A DNA stretch of 64,000 bases from Gemmatimonadaceae bacterium (lineage in GTDB: Bacteria > Gemmatimonadota > Gemmatimonadetes > Gemmatimonadales > Gemmatimonadaceae), in contig DASQFN010000112.1 of the NCBI GenBank assembly GCA_035633115.1, forward strand, positions 109,201-173,200, given 5' to 3'. The notes beneath the pieces are model-generated. The model saw only the letters and a program-made list of their open reading frames with translations. It was not told the origin of the DNA and ran no database searches. Positions within the stretch are counted from its first letter, which is position 1. Each line of letters opens with the position of its first letter. The position numbers were made by a program, and so were the translations under genes. Positions 40,188-50,184 of this stretch are shown piece by piece.

Positions 40188-41597
40188 GTGAAGGCTGGAT
40201 TTCGGCGGGGCGAGCCGCGCGCTGTGGTCAGCCTCCACGAAGCCGTTGCGATCATCGTCGGCATCGTCATCGGTGCGGGCATCTTCAAGTCACCGTCATT
40301 GGTGGCCGGCATGACCGGAACCGCAGGGTGGATGTTTGCGGCGTGGGCACTTGGAGGCCTGGTGTCCCTTATCGGTGCGCTGTGTTACGCCGAGCTTGCG
40401 ACCACATATCCGAATGTCGGCGGTGACTATCACTTCCTCCACCGTGCTTATGGCCGGGCGGTGTCATTCACCTTCGCCTGGGCGCGGTTCTCCGTCATCA
40501 CCACCGGCTCGATCGCACTGCTTGCGTTCGTTTTCGGCGATTACGTGTCGGAAATTCTGCCGCTGGGTGCGCGCGGTCCGGCACTGTACGCGGCCGCGGC
40601 CATAACGATCCTTACATGGGTCAATCTTCGCGGCATCAAGCCGAGCACCGGCGCTCAGACCGTGTTCACGGTCTTCGAGGTAGGCGGGCTTATGCTGATC
40701 GTCATCAGCGGCCTTTTCCTTCTCGGGAGCCCCACCGGTGTAGCGGAGGCACCCGCCGAGAACACTTCGTCTGCGCCTTCGCTCCGCGGGTTCGGGATGG
40801 CGATGGTATTCGTGCTCCTCACCTACGGCGGCTGGAACGAGGCCGTTTACATCAATGCGGAGCTGAAGGACAGGCGCCGTAACATGGTGCGGGCGCTTGT
40901 GATTTCGATCGTCGCGATCACCGCGCTTTATCTACTGGTGACCTGGGCGTACTGGCGAGGACTCGGCATCGAAGGCATGGCCAGGTCCGAAGCGATCGCG
41001 GCCGATCTGCTGCGCGTCGCGTTCGGTAACACGAGTGGGACGCTTATCGCGGTCATGGTGGCGATCGCCGCACTTACCTCGATCAACGCGACCATGATCG
41101 TCGGCGCACGCACCAATTTCGCGGTCGGGCGTGACTGGCAAGTGCTGAGCAGAGTCGGCGAGTGGGACGAGTCGCGTGGGACGCCGGTAGCCGCGGTGCT
41201 TCTGCAGGGTGCTGCGGCGTTGGTGTTGGTAGCAATCGGCGCGGTCACCGGCGGGGGGTTTAAAGCGATGGTCGAATTCACCGCCCCGGTGTTCTGGTTG
41301 TTCTTCCTGCTGGCGGGAGTATCGCTGTTCGTGCTGCGCAGGCGCGAGCCGAATGTCGAGCGACCCTTCAGGGTTCCGCTTTATCCTCTGTTGCCGATGA
41401 TCTTTGTCACTGTTTGCGCCTACATGCTTTGGTCCAGCCTCTCATACGTCTACAGCCAGGAGTTGGGGGGGCTCAACGCCGCGTGGATCGGAGTCGGCGT
41501 CCTCGTAGTTGGCGGCGGGCTGTTATTACTCGTGCGCGGCTCGACGCCCTCTTCGCCCGACGTCGAGCCGGCTCCATCGGCAGCCGCCGAGGCGTAG
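40188..41597 (+). CDS. amino-acid permease of the APC superfamily
   Basis: A 469-residue membrane protein with about 12 hydrophobic segments. VSLHEAVAIIVGIVIGAGIF (unwound first helix with GxGxF) and GDYHFLHRAYGRAVSFTFAW are typical of the APC/LAT group. FVLLTYGGWNEAVYINAELK is the helix-6 mark with Glu instead of aromatic. It uses proton or exchange coupling to move an amino acid. It starts at GTG 40188, 25 bp after the beta subunit gene, so it could belong to the same operon and supply the amino acid whose 2-oxoacid the enzyme oxidises; that is inference. Confidence 0.85.
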   Translation: MKAGFRRGEPRAVVSLHEAVAIIVGIVIGAGIFKSPSLVAGMTGTAGWMFAAWALGGLVSLIGALCYAELATTYPNVGGDYHFLHRAYGRAVSFTFAWARFSVITTGSIALLAFVFGDYVSEILPLGARGPALYAAAAITILTWVNLRGIKPSTGAQTVFTVFEVGGLMLIVISGLFLLGSPTGVAEAPAENTSSAPSLRGFGMAMVFVLLTYGGWNEAVYINAELKDRRRNMVRALVISIVAITALYLLVTWAYWRGLGIEGMARSEAIAADLLRVAFGNTSGTLIAVMVAIAALTSINATMIVGARTNFAVGRDWQVLSRVGEWDESRGTPVAAVLLQGAAALVLVAIGAVTGGGFKAMVEFTAPVFWLFFLLAGVSLFVLRRREPNVERPFRVPLYPLLPMIFVTVCAYMLWSSLSYVYSQELGGLNAAWIGVGVLVVGGGLLLLVRGSTPSSPDVEPAPSAAAEA

Positions 41598-41598
41598 C

Positions 41599-42576
41599 CT
41601 ACGAGCCCACGCGCGTGGCGGTGAACGGTCTCGTGCTCGAGCCACGCGTAACGCTGCCTGTCACCGTCTTCCCCTTCACTCTGCCGGTGTACTTGGCGTT
41701 GCCGGCGGCGAAGGAGATCTGGTCACCGCGAAGGCTGCCTTCGACCTTATTCGAGCCCAGCGTGCCGGAGACGCGTTGGAACGTTTGCGTCAACTGCAGC
41801 TCACCATCGGGCAGCCTCCACTTGCCTCCGACTTTCGCCGGCACGATCCAGAGATGAGCGGTGCAGTAGCCCGTGCAGCCGTCTTTCTCGGCGACGACTT
41901 GGGTTTCATCCGGCTCCCAGTCTCCCATTTTGAATGTGTTCGAGACTACACGCGTGCCGGGCTTCATTGCGAGAAAGGTCGGCCGCAGCTTCACGTTCAG
42001 GTCAGCCAGGAGGAACAGGGTGAGGACTGTGGCGTTCGAGAAATCCGTCTTGAAAATGTCGCCCTCGACAAACCTCGCCTTCTCGCCGATGCCTTCCTGC
42101 TGGGCAAGGCGCTTCGACAGCGCCACCATGTCCGGGTTGTATTCCACGCCGGTCGATCTTGCGCCGCGCTTGGCCGCTGTGATCACCATCCGGCCGTCGC
42201 CCGACCCAAGATCGAAATGAATGTCGTTCCGGGTGAGCTTGGCCATCTCGAGCATTCTGTCCACGAGTGACTGGGGCGTCGGCACCCACACGACATCTTT
42301 GCCTGCCTGTCCAACACTCGGCTTGAAACCATCGGTTTTGGTTGCCTCGGCTGGCTGAGTCGGCGCCTGTGTCCCAGCGCCCGCAGATGGAGCCGGGCTG
42401 GTTGCCTCGGCTGGCTGAGTCGTCGGCGGCTGAGCCGCAGCTGTAACCTCCGGTATCGCAAGCGGCTTGGATTCCGCAACCGGGTTTGCCGGGTCGGCAG
42501 TCCGCGCGCACGCACCGGCACCGAAAAGTGAGACAATGACGGCAACCGTAGCGGGGCGAAGATGACCGCGATGCAT
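41599..42576 (-). CDS. exported (lipoprotein) SAM-dependent methyltransferase-like protein
   Basis: A 325-residue protein from ATG 42576 with a lipobox (FGAGACAR). The next 70 residues are a Pro/Ala/Gln/Thr linker with a 23-bp repeat at 42340-42362 and 42400-42422 coding for TQPAEAT. The core has the class I methyltransferase marks: WVPTPQSLVDRMLEMAKL, DIHFDLGSGDGRMVITAA (motif I), GVEYNPDMVALSKR, ARFVEGDIFKTDF and LADLNVKLRPTFL. SAM is cytosolic, so an exported enzyme is odd; a non-catalytic or periplasmic role, or a wrong start, are the alternatives. The gene ends 1 bp from the permease stop, on the other strand. Confidence 0.78.
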   Translation of the reverse strand: MHRGHLRPATVAVIVSLFGAGACARTADPANPVAESKPLAIPEVTAAAQPPTTQPAEATSPAPSAGAGTQAPTQPAEATKTDGFKPSVGQAGKDVVWVPTPQSLVDRMLEMAKLTRNDIHFDLGSGDGRMVITAAKRGARSTGVEYNPDMVALSKRLAQQEGIGEKARFVEGDIFKTDFSNATVLTLFLLADLNVKLRPTFLAMKPGTRVVSNTFKMGDWEPDETQVVAEKDGCTGYCTAHLWIVPAKVGGKWRLPDGELQLTQTFQRVSGTLGSNKVEGSLRGDQISFAAGNAKYTGRVKGKTVTGSVTRGSSTRPFTATRVGS

Positions 42577-42822
42577 GCTACTACCTCGATGCTCAAGGAT
42601 TGAGTGATTACCAGAAACGTTGGGAGGAGGAAGAAGTGGGCCAAGCCAGTCTCCCAACGTAGCTCGGGCCGAATCCGCTGGTAACGCCGCTCAGAAATCG
42701 GAAGATTGCTGCGGCCGGCCATGAGTCCCTCAGGCTTGGCCGCTTCTCGTTGGCGGCGACGGAATAGCGCCGGAAGAGTTCCTCCTGCACATTGCGGCTC
42801 GCACCCTTCGGAGCGTCAACGC

Positions 42823-45477
42823 GTGACGGAAGTCCTTGACCGCCTGATATCCCTTCTCTCCGACCGCTACCGCATCGAGCGCGAGCTTGGTCAGGGCGGC
42901 ATGGCGACGGTGTATCTCGCCGAAGACATCAGGCACGGCCGGAACGTCGCGGTAAAGGTGGTTCATCCTGATCTCGCCGCCGTTCTCGGAAGCGACCGTT
43001 TTCTCGCGGAGATCCGCACGACGGCGAATCTCCAACATCCGCACATCCTTCCGCTTTACGATTCGGGACAGATAGAGGGACAGCTCTTCTACGTCATGCC
43101 GTACGTGAAAGGCGAAAGTCTTCGCGACCGGCTCGATCGTGAGAGACAACTTCCCATCGAGGATGCGATGCGCATCACCCGTCAGGTCGCGAGCGCTCTC
43201 GAATACGCTCACCGCCAGGGAGTCGTGCACCGCGACGTGAAGCCGGAAAACGTTCTCCTCCAGGAAGGACAGGCACTCGTCGCCGATTTCGGGATCGCGC
43301 TCGCGGTGAGTCAAGCCGGAACCAGCCGGCTCACGCAGACGGGCCTGTCGCTCGGAACACCCTCATACATGAGTCCCGAGCAAGCTACCGGCGAGAGATC
43401 GATCGACGCGCGCTCCGACATCTACTCGCTCGGCGTGATGCTCTACGAGATGCTGGCTGGACAGCCTCCCTTCACCGGCGCAAACGCGCAGGCGGTGGTG
43501 GCGAAGGTGCTCACCGAGAAGCCGCCCGCTGTAACCGCCAGCCGCGGCAGCGTTCCGCGGCACATCACGCTCGCGATCGACAAGGCGCTGGCGAAGCTGC
43601 CCGCCGACCGGTTCACGACTGCCGCCGAGTTTGCGGCGGCGATAGAGAATCCACGATTCACGACAGAAGCGGGTGAGGTCGAAACGGCCACGGCTGGATC
43701 TGTCAGGAACTGGAGACGCGTCAGTGTCGCGCTGGCCGGCGTCTCGGCGTTGCTTCTGCTCGCCGCCGCATGGGGTGTGTCTGGAAGGCGCTCGGCCACC
43801 GCTCTCAAGATTTACGATGTCGGACTCGAGGACGCCGGACCGATAGCGTTCAACGGGACGAGCCTCACTATATCGCCGAACGGCGACTTTGTCATCTACA
43901 GCGGCGGCGAGGAGTCGGCGCGTCCCCGCTTGTGGTATCGCAGCCTGGTGGACGCTACCACCCGTCCGATCGAAGGAACCGAGGGTGGATTGGAGCCGCG
44001 CATCTCGCCCGACGGCAAGGTCGTCGCGTTCCTGGACTATCCGCGTATCAGGGTCATGCCTGTCGCCGGCGGTACGACACGTGTCGTCGCAGAAGTTCGA
44101 GATCCCGTCAGCATCGAGTGGGGCTCGCCTACGCGTCTCTACATCGATGACGACGACGGAAATACGCTCCGCTGGATCGATGCCGAGGTCGGTCAGACGT
44201 CGTCCGCACGCATCCCATACTGTGTGGACGCGCGCTGGCTGCCGACGACGGAGGAGGTGCTTTGCGGCGGAGGCGGCCGCAAGTACGCGATGATCGCAAA
44301 TCCGAAGACTGACCGGTACCGGGTAGTCAACACCGCAACTGCTGACCGCGAGGCCGGGTTCGACATCGTCGCCGGCTCTGACTTCCGAGTGGTAGACGAC
44401 AAGTACGTCGTCTTCATGTCGGTGGAAGGTGACATCGCGGCAGCGAAGTTCGACGCGCGAGCTGCGCGAATCGGGCGTCCAGTGCGCCTCGTTCAAGGCG
44501 TGAGGCGTGAGGCCTACCGCGGTACCGGTCAGTTCGACATCGCCGACAACGGGACGCTCGTTTACGCACTCGGCGCCAACGCGGAGATCGGCCCGATTGT
44601 GCGCGCGAGTGCCGGTTCGCCGCCGGAGCCGCTGCCGGTACCGCCGGCCGCGTTTCTGCGCTACCGCCTGAGCCCCGACGAGAGGCGGCTGGCCGCAGTC
44701 GTCCAGGCCTCCGGAAACCAGGAGCTCCGCATTTACAATCTTCGCGACGGCCGCAGTCATGTGTGGCTCTCGCACCAGAGTATAGGCGAACCGGTGTGGA
44801 GCCCGCGCGGCGACCGTATCGCCACCGCACTCCTCACAGATCGCGGCGAGCGAACGATGGCAGAGACGCGCGTGATAATCGGATCACCAGACGCGACGAG
44901 TGCGCCCGATACCATCTTCAGCGGCGACGGTGGCTTCGAGCCCACGAGCTGGCCGAACGATTCGCTGATCATCGCGCAGGACTGGAGCGGCTCGATAGCA
45001 CTGGGAGTGAATCCGGGAACGCGTCCTGTTCGCATCGACTCACTGGTCAGGGACGCTGTTTTTCCGTCGCTTTCGCCTGGTGGGCGGCTGCTTGCCTACT
45101 CCTCGAAAAGATCGGCGGAAGTGGTGCTGACTCCGTACCCGTCGCGGGACCGCCGCGTCGTGGTGAGTCGCGACGGAGGCGAGGCTCAATGGCTCTCACC
45201 CGGCCGCCTCAATTTCCGCTCCGGGTTGAGCTGGATGGAGGTAGATGTGAATCCGGTCACCGGGGAGCTCGCCGGTCCCGCGCGGCGGTGGCTCACTGAC
45301 GCGCGATTCAGCGATACGCCCGGGTGGTCGCAGCATCCCACGCGCGACGGAGGATTGATTTACGTACAGGGGCCAGCCAGGACAGGCGCGTCTTATCTTC
45401 GCGTCGTGCCGAACTGGGTGGCTGCAATGAAGCGGGCAGTGGACGACGCCGCTGAGGGTGGAAGCGGGTCGAAATGA
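42823..45477 (+). CDS. Ser/Thr protein kinase with C-terminal propeller-like extracellular domain
   Basis: An 884-residue membrane kinase. Start at GTG 42823 gives [20 protein letters not shown] and avoids a non-family extension. Kinase: [15 protein letters not shown] (P-loop), VAVKVV (Lys), [34 protein letters not shown] and [16 protein letters not shown]. One membrane helix ([18 protein letters not shown]) lies near residue 312. The outside part (570 residues) has TolB/WD40-like strands ([43 protein letters not shown]). This Hanks-type design is expanded in the phylum; the ligand is unknown. Confidence 0.9.
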   Translation: MTEVLDRLISLLSDRYRIERELGQGGMATVYLAEDIRHGRNVAVKVVHPDLAAVLGSDRFLAEIRTTANLQHPHILPLYDSGQIEGQLFYVMPYVKGESLRDRLDRERQLPIEDAMRITRQVASALEYAHRQGVVHRDVKPENVLLQEGQALVADFGIALAVSQAGTSRLTQTGLSLGTPSYMSPEQATGERSIDARSDIYSLGVMLYEMLAGQPPFTGANAQAVVAKVLTEKPPAVTASRGSVPRHITLAIDKALAKLPADRFTTAAEFAAAIENPRFTTEAGEVETATAGSVRNWRRVSVALAGVSALLLLAAAWGVSGRRSATALKIYDVGLEDAGPIAFNGTSLTISPNGDFVIYSGGEESARPRLWYRSLVDATTRPIEGTEGGLEPRISPDGKVVAFLDYPRIRVMPVAGGTTRVVAEVRDPVSIEWGSPTRLYIDDDDGNTLRWIDAEVGQTSSARIPYCVDARWLPTTEEVLCGGGGRKYAMIANPKTDRYRVVNTATADREAGFDIVAGSDFRVVDDKYVVFMSVEGDIAAAKFDARAARIGRPVRLVQGVRREAYRGTGQFDIADNGTLVYALGANAEIGPIVRASAGSPPEPLPVPPAAFLRYRLSPDERRLAAVVQASGNQELRIYNLRDGRSHVWLSHQSIGEPVWSPRGDRIATALLTDRGERTMAETRVIIGSPDATSAPDTIFSGDGGFEPTSWPNDSLIIAQDWSGSIALGVNPGTRPVRIDSLVRDAVFPSLSPGGRLLAYSSKRSAEVVLTPYPSRDRRVVVSRDGGEAQWLSPGRLNFRSGLSWMEVDVNPVTGELAGPARRWLTDARFSDTPGWSQHPTRDGGLIYVQGPARTGASYLRVVPNWVAAMKRAVDDAAEGGSGSK

Positions 45478-45493
45478 CGCTCCGCAACACGGT

Positions 45494-46198
45494 ATGATCC
45501 CTGATGAGCGCGGTACGGCGGCGCCCGCAACTGACGCTCGTCATTCCTTCGAGCCGCTCAGCGCATACCGTGAGTATCCGGCCGCCGAAATGCTCGCTCG
45601 CAGCCGCGCCTTCGCTGCCGACATGCAGCGGCGGCGCACGACGAGGCACTTCAGCAACCGGCCTGTCGAACACGCGGTGATCGAGGCGTGCATAGAAACA
45701 GCGGGCACGGCACCGAGCGGCGCCCATCAACAGCCGTGGCATTTCGTAGCCGTTAGCGATCCCGCGATGAAGCGCCAAATCCGCGAGGCGGCGGAGCGCG
45801 CTGAAGAGGAGTTCTACGCGTCCGCGCCCGCTGAATGGCTGGCCGCGCTCGAGCCCCTCGGCACCGACGCGATCAAGCCATACCTGGAGACCGCACCATA
45901 CCTGATTGCGGTTTTTGCTGTGCGCTACAAACTGAACAGCAGCGGTGAACGGCAGGCGCACTACTACGTTCAGGAGTCAGTCGGGATCGCGACGGGTTTC
46001 CTACTCGCGGCATTGCACAATGCGGGACTCGTCGCGCTGACCCACACACCCAATCCGATGAATTTCCTCACGACCCTGCTGGGGCGCCCACGGAACGAGC
46101 GGCCGGTGATGCTGTTAGTCACGGGATATCCGGCGCCTGACGCGATGGTACCGCGTCTCGCACGCAAACCGCTGGCAGAGATCGCCACGTTTCGCTAG
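45494..46198 (+). CDS. nitroreductase-family FMN oxidoreductase
   Basis: A 234-residue protein from ATG 45494 with the FMN-binding start [40 protein letters not shown] and [20 protein letters not shown], then [19 protein letters not shown]. The [11 protein letters not shown] and TPMNFL words are close to the iodotyrosine-dehalogenase/BluB-like subgroup of nitroreductases. It would reduce a quinone, nitro or halogenated compound with FMN. It starts 17 bp after the kinase stop, on the same strand, and may be cotranscribed. Confidence 0.85.
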   Translation: MIPDERGTAAPATDARHSFEPLSAYREYPAAEMLARSRAFAADMQRRRTTRHFSNRPVEHAVIEACIETAGTAPSGAHQQPWHFVAVSDPAMKRQIREAAERAEEEFYASAPAEWLAALEPLGTDAIKPYLETAPYLIAVFAVRYKLNSSGERQAHYYVQESVGIATGFLLAALHNAGLVALTHTPNPMNFLTTLLGRPRNERPVMLLVTGYPAPDAMVPRLARKPLAEIATFR

Positions 46199-46223
46199 CG
46201 GACGTGACGCGCCTGAGGCCCTG

Positions 46224-46922
46224 CTACTCTGCCGCTCCCTTCAAATAGCGATCAAGGAACTGGATGACCGCAGAGTATCCCCGAATCGGATTCTCCTTCT
46301 TCACGAAGCCGTGCCCTTCATCGGGGAAAATCACGTACTCCACCGGAACGCCGTTCTTTCGCGCAGCCGCGACTATCTCCTCGGATTCAACCTTCAGAAC
46401 GCGCGGATCGTTCGCCCCCTGAAGCACCATCAGCGGCACCTTGATCTTCTCGGCGTTGAACAGGGGTGACACCCTGTGGAGGCGGACATAGAGGTCGAAG
46501 TAACGCTCGTCACGCTCGTTGGTTGAAACGAAGAATGACTTGTCGTCGCCGGCCCATCCTTCAAAGCTCGCCTTGACCTTTGCCCGCGCGAAGATCGACT
46601 GAGTCGTTGATTGGGTGAGTGGGACAGGTGCTCCACCCGCCGCCGGTATCGCGTACACGTTCCAGATCCCGGTCGCATTGGACGAGACCAGTATGTGTTT
46701 CCGATCCGAGGACCACGACGCGCCGTTGTAGGATGTATTCGCGTAGAAGTCCTGCATCGTGTACTGCTGCGGGGTCCGACCAGGCGAGGCGGAATTGCTC
46801 GCAGTAGTAGTGGGCGGAGTGCTCGGGGCGCAGGCGACGAGGACGGCGGCGGCGGCGGCGGCGAGCAGGCATCCTTGCGGGATCCAACGAGGCGTGGGAG
46901 TTTCCGGAGTAGTGTACCGCAA
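46224..46922 (-). pseudogene. S9-family prolyl oligopeptidase with two internal deletions
   Basis: A continuous frame of 232 residues, where the family has about 670-700. It joins a lipoprotein N-terminus (AAVLVACAPS) and propeller start (TMQDFYANTSYNGASWSSDR, AGGAPVPLTQSTTQSIFA) to ASFEGWAGDDKSFFVSTNER and then directly to the very C-terminus (PLFNAEKIKVPLMVLQGAND, VIFPDEGHGF). The propeller middle and the GxSxGG nucleophile of the hydrolase domain are gone, while the Asp and His remain. It cannot be an active peptidase. The frame being kept open suggests in-frame deletions or an assembly artefact. Confidence 0.75.
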
Positions 46923-47039
46923 TCATACCCCTCGGCGGACACTGAAGGCTAGAAGGCGACGCTGACAGATGAAGCGCTGGTGGCGCAGAATGTGCCCCCT
47001 TTGGGCCTGACACTAGAGGCAGTTTTTGGAGGCACTCTG

Positions 47040-47939
47040 ATGAAAAACACACTCAGAATACTGTCGGTCCTGGCCGGCGCGGGCTTGGGCGCCACGGCGT
47101 GCGGCGAATCCGGGGGCTTACCGCTCCTGACCGGGACTGCGCAGCTCACCGTGCAATTGACGGACAAGCCTTTCCCGTTCAGCGAAGTAAAGCGCGTCGA
47201 CATCTTTGTCGAGAGGGTAGATGCCAAGCCAGCCGAGACGCCCGCTTCGGAGGCTGAGGATCCGTCCGCGACGTCAGGGTGGACGACACTCGTGACACCC
47301 AACACGTTGATCAATCTGCTCGATCTCACCAACGGCAAAACGGCCAATCTCGGCGTCGCGACATTGCCGGCGGGGACGTACCGCAGCTTCCGGATGGTAA
47401 TCGACACCGACAAGTCGAGCATCACGCTCAACAATGACACGAAGCCCGACGTGAAATGGCCCGCAGCAGGCATCAATGGAATCAAGATCATACTCGATGA
47501 ACCGGTCGTAGTGGCCAGCCCGTCGAACCTGCTGATTGATTTCGACGTCGGCCGCAGCTTCGTGTTGCGCGGTAATTCGATATCCCAGAACGGTCTGATC
47601 TTCAAGCGAGTGCTCCGTGGGACGTCGCAGCAGAGCACGGGCAGCGTGGCGGGAAGCGTCCGCGCAGAGACCGCGGCCGGTGCGGGAGTGGCGGGTGCAA
47701 CGGTTGAGGTGTTGAAGAACGGGACGGCCCTCACAGACACCAACGACAACAATGTTGTGCGCACCGGCATGACTGACGGCAGCGGCAACTTCACGCTCGC
47801 CTTTCTGCCGCCGGGCACTTATGTCGTCCGGGCGACTCCGCCCGACGCCTCGGGCTACAAGCCTGCTCTATTGACGGATGGACTGACAGTCACTGCCGGC
47901 ACCGCGGTCACGGGTAAGACTATCGTAGTCACAAAATAG
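47040..47939 (+). CDS. DUF4382 lipoprotein with carboxypeptidase-regulatory domain
   Basis: A 299-residue protein from ATG 47040 with TTGGAGG upstream. The lipobox is ATACGE. Residues 30-180 are DUF4382 (TAQLTVQLTDKPFPFSEVKR, VDIFVERVDA, NLLDLTNGKTANLGVATLPA, GTYRSFRMVIDTDKSSITL). Residues 210-299 form a CarboxypepD_reg-like fold (GSVAGSVRAETAAGAGVAGA, FLPPGTYVVRATPPD). It is an exported surface or periplasmic protein of unknown role. It stands alone. Confidence 0.82.
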   Translation: MKNTLRILSVLAGAGLGATACGESGGLPLLTGTAQLTVQLTDKPFPFSEVKRVDIFVERVDAKPAETPASEAEDPSATSGWTTLVTPNTLINLLDLTNGKTANLGVATLPAGTYRSFRMVIDTDKSSITLNNDTKPDVKWPAAGINGIKIILDEPVVVASPSNLLIDFDVGRSFVLRGNSISQNGLIFKRVLRGTSQQSTGSVAGSVRAETAAGAGVAGATVEVLKNGTALTDTNDNNVVRTGMTDGSGNFTLAFLPPGTYVVRATPPDASGYKPALLTDGLTVTAGTAVTGKTIVVTK

Positions 47940-48293
47940 GTTGCGGTGTGCGCCGCCCCTCCTGCACGGCGCACATCCCACGCGCCCTTCTTCAGGAACT
48001 CTCTGCGGTTAGTCATGGGTCGATGTTTGTTGGATTACAACGTGGTCGCGGACTTGAAAATTGAATCGGCGACGCTGGGAGGGTGAGTATGAATCGTGTA
48101 AGGATGTTGTTTGCCAAAATCCGTTTCCCGCCTGCCAACGGGTCTGTTGAAATGGCGCGCCGCACAACCCCCGAAATCGTTTCCCCGCGTTAGCGAAGGG
48201 AAAGTTCAGGAGCGGTGCGGCGCCGGGAATATAAATATCAAACTGCGGGCCAGGGAGTTTTCAACACAATCGCGCCCGCGAGTTGATTCGTGA
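47940..48293. other. intergenic stretch, no gene seen
   Basis: About 354 bp between the DUF4382 gene and a convergent small gene. No conserved frame, tRNA or clear hairpin with T-run is visible. Confidence 0.5.
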
Positions 48294-48779
48294 TTACCAG
48301 TTCCCTTCTTTGCGCAGGTCCAATCGCAGCGGATGCTTGCTCTGACCTTCCGCGACGATGTATGGAACCATCAGCTGAGTGCCAGCGATGGTGCCGACAA
48401 CCGGCTTCGGCTTCATGCCCTTGTGCTGCTTCGTCTTGTCGGCGAGGAACGTGATCTGTGTTCCCTTCACCCAATACTTGCCCTTGTAGGATTCGTTCAG
48501 CATCGGCCCGGGTCTCACAGCGGCGCGCGGCTTCACATGCTGACGGTAGTACTTGAACGATGCAATGAATCGTCCGTCGGGGCGCAGCGTGATCATCGCC
48601 TGCTCGAGCTTGAACCAGTGCTCCCACCCGTCCTGCGAAGGCACGCGCTCGATCCTCGGCAGCTTGTGGTAGTTGAGCTGCTTCGCGACGTAGAGTCCGG
48701 TTAGCGCGGCAGGCTTTGCCGGCGAAGCGGCGGGGATCGCGAGTGCGAGCAACGCAACCAGAGCGCTCTTGAGCATCAT
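48294..48779 (-). CDS. hypothetical exported protein
   Basis: A 161-residue protein with a signal peptide (SALVALLALAIPAASPAKPA). The mature part reads LTGLYVAKQLNYHKLPRIER, WEHWFKLEQAMITLRPDGRF and GKYWVKGTQITFLADKTKQH, a strand-rich lipocalin-like or META-like pattern. It is unusually rich in Lys for this genome and has no cysteine. No named family is recognised. It stands alone between a convergent and a divergent gene. Confidence 0.65.
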   Translation of the reverse strand: MMLKSALVALLALAIPAASPAKPAALTGLYVAKQLNYHKLPRIERVPSQDGWEHWFKLEQAMITLRPDGRFIASFKYYRQHVKPRAAVRPGPMLNESYKGKYWVKGTQITFLADKTKQHKGMKPKPVVGTIAGTQLMVPYIVAEGQSKHPLRLDLRKEGNW

Positions 48780-48885
48780 GTAGAAAAATATCGGCGTGGG
48801 CGGGACATGGACATCCTTTGTAATACACGGAATCGCCGGGTTGGTGCGTTGGCGAGAGTGACCCCGAGCGGTTAATTACCCCGTC

Positions 48886-49776
48886 ATGCCGATTGTAATC
48901 CGCCGAGTGCTTTTGATAGTGAATCCTGCGTCGCGGCGAGGCTCCCGCGCGAGGGCGAAGGCGGAGCGCGCGTTCGCAGAGGCGGGGGTGCGATGCGACA
49001 CGCGCGCGACTGAATCGCCCGGCCATGGAGCGATCCTTGCCGCCGAGCACGGCTCAGCGTACGACGCCGTGTTTACGCTTGGGGGAGACGGCACCGCAAT
49101 CGAGATAGTGAGCGCGCTCGCGCACACCGGTCCACCCGTTGGGATTCTCCCGGGCGGAACCGGAAATGTCATCGCGCGAACCCTGGGCACGCCGTTGAAA
49201 CTAGGGAAGGCCGTGCGGGCGCTTCTCGACGCCGACGAGGCGCGGATCGATCTTGGCCGACTATCTAACGGACAGAGATTCGCGATAGGAATGGGCGTGG
49301 GGCTCGACGCGGCCATGATTGCCGACGCACCGGCGCCGCTCAAGCGGAGGTTCGGATTCTTTGCGTATGTCGTGAGCGCGACTCGCGCAGTGCTGCGAAT
49401 GAAAAAATTCCGTGTGCGCCTCACCGTGGACGGCGAGATCGTCGAGCGCCAGGCCTCGGCCGTGCTGATTGCAAACTTCGGGGCGGTCCTGAACAACCTC
49501 ATCTCGTTTGGCGACGGCATCAGACGCGACGACGGATTTCTCAACGCCTGCATTTACTCACCGAACAATCTGAGGGATGCGGCGCGCATACTATGGAAGA
49601 TGTCGCGCAAGAACTTTTCGCCGGATCGGTGCGTCAGCTACCATGTTGGAAAGGAATTCCGGCTGGAGACAATTCCCCCGCAACTGGGGCAGGCCGATGG
49701 CGAGCTGCTGGGGAATTCGCCGTTCGAGGTGACCGTCGAGCCCATGGCGGGACGGGTGTTGGTGCCCCGTCGCTGA
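48886..49776 (+). CDS. diacylglycerol/sphingosine kinase-family lipid kinase
   Basis: A 296-residue DAGK-type catalytic domain: VLLIVNPASRRGSRARAKAE at the N-terminus, VFTLGGDGTAIEIVSAL with the GGDGT nucleotide motif, GILPGGTGNVIARTLG, and the C-terminal beta domain with GVGLDAAMIADA and IANFGAVLNNLISFGDGIRR, plus DGELLGNSPFEVTVEP near the end. It phosphorylates a lipid hydroxyl (diacylglycerol or a related lipid). The start is ATG 48886. It precedes tRNA-Pro. Confidence 0.88.
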   Translation: MPIVIRRVLLIVNPASRRGSRARAKAERAFAEAGVRCDTRATESPGHGAILAAEHGSAYDAVFTLGGDGTAIEIVSALAHTGPPVGILPGGTGNVIARTLGTPLKLGKAVRALLDADEARIDLGRLSNGQRFAIGMGVGLDAAMIADAPAPLKRRFGFFAYVVSATRAVLRMKKFRVRLTVDGEIVERQASAVLIANFGAVLNNLISFGDGIRRDDGFLNACIYSPNNLRDAARILWKMSRKNFSPDRCVSYHVGKEFRLETIPPQLGQADGELLGNSPFEVTVEPMAGRVLVPRR

Positions 49777-49827
49777 GGGATTAAGTTACGAATTCCAGTG
49801 CGCTAAGCGGTGCTGGAGCTATCAAAT

Positions 49828-49901
49828 CGGGGCGTAGCGTAGCCCGGTAGCGCGCCTGCTTCGGGAGCAGGAGGTCGCTGGTTCAAATCCAGTCGCCCCG
49901 A
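49828..49901 (+). tRNA. tRNA-Pro(CGG)
   Basis: Full cloverleaf of 74 nt with acceptor CGGGGCG/CGCCCCG. The loop in CCTGCTTCGGGAGCAGG gives anticodon CGG. It stands at the left edge of the accessory region with the tryptophan-rich cluster. Confidence 0.95.
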
Positions 49902-49915
49902 CTTATCAAGTGCAG

Positions 49916-49947
49916 CCCCTGCAACGTTTTGCGTTGTGGGGGTCTTT
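49916..49947 (+). terminator. terminator after tRNA-Pro
   Basis: A stem of about 10 bp (CCCCTGCAACG with CGTTGTGGGG, one bulged T) is followed by TCTTTGTT, 15 bp past the tRNA. Confidence 0.65.
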
Positions 49948-50184
49948 GTTATCCGGATTCGGGGGTGAGTTTCGTGGGCTCCTGTTCTCGGAGTAGGAGG
50001 CCAACACCAATTGCGAAGCACTTCTCTCTCGGAATCTCCGCAGGACTGGAATGGCAGGGCTCGTCGACCCTACCATCGAAGCCTCCCTCCCATACTGAGT
50101 GAGCGACATCCCATAGCCGATGCCTAACGCGCATTCACCGCGATGGCGCCCAGCCATGAGGGGCCAGCCGCCCAGCGCAGGGCT

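Noticed and set aside
43363..44775. 470-residue open frame on the minus strand
   Set aside because: Antisense to the Ser/Thr kinase gene, Arg/His-rich without any domain; a shadow.
46949..47818. 289-residue open frame on the minus strand
   Set aside because: Antisense to the DUF4382 gene, which has a signal peptide, ribosome site and domains.
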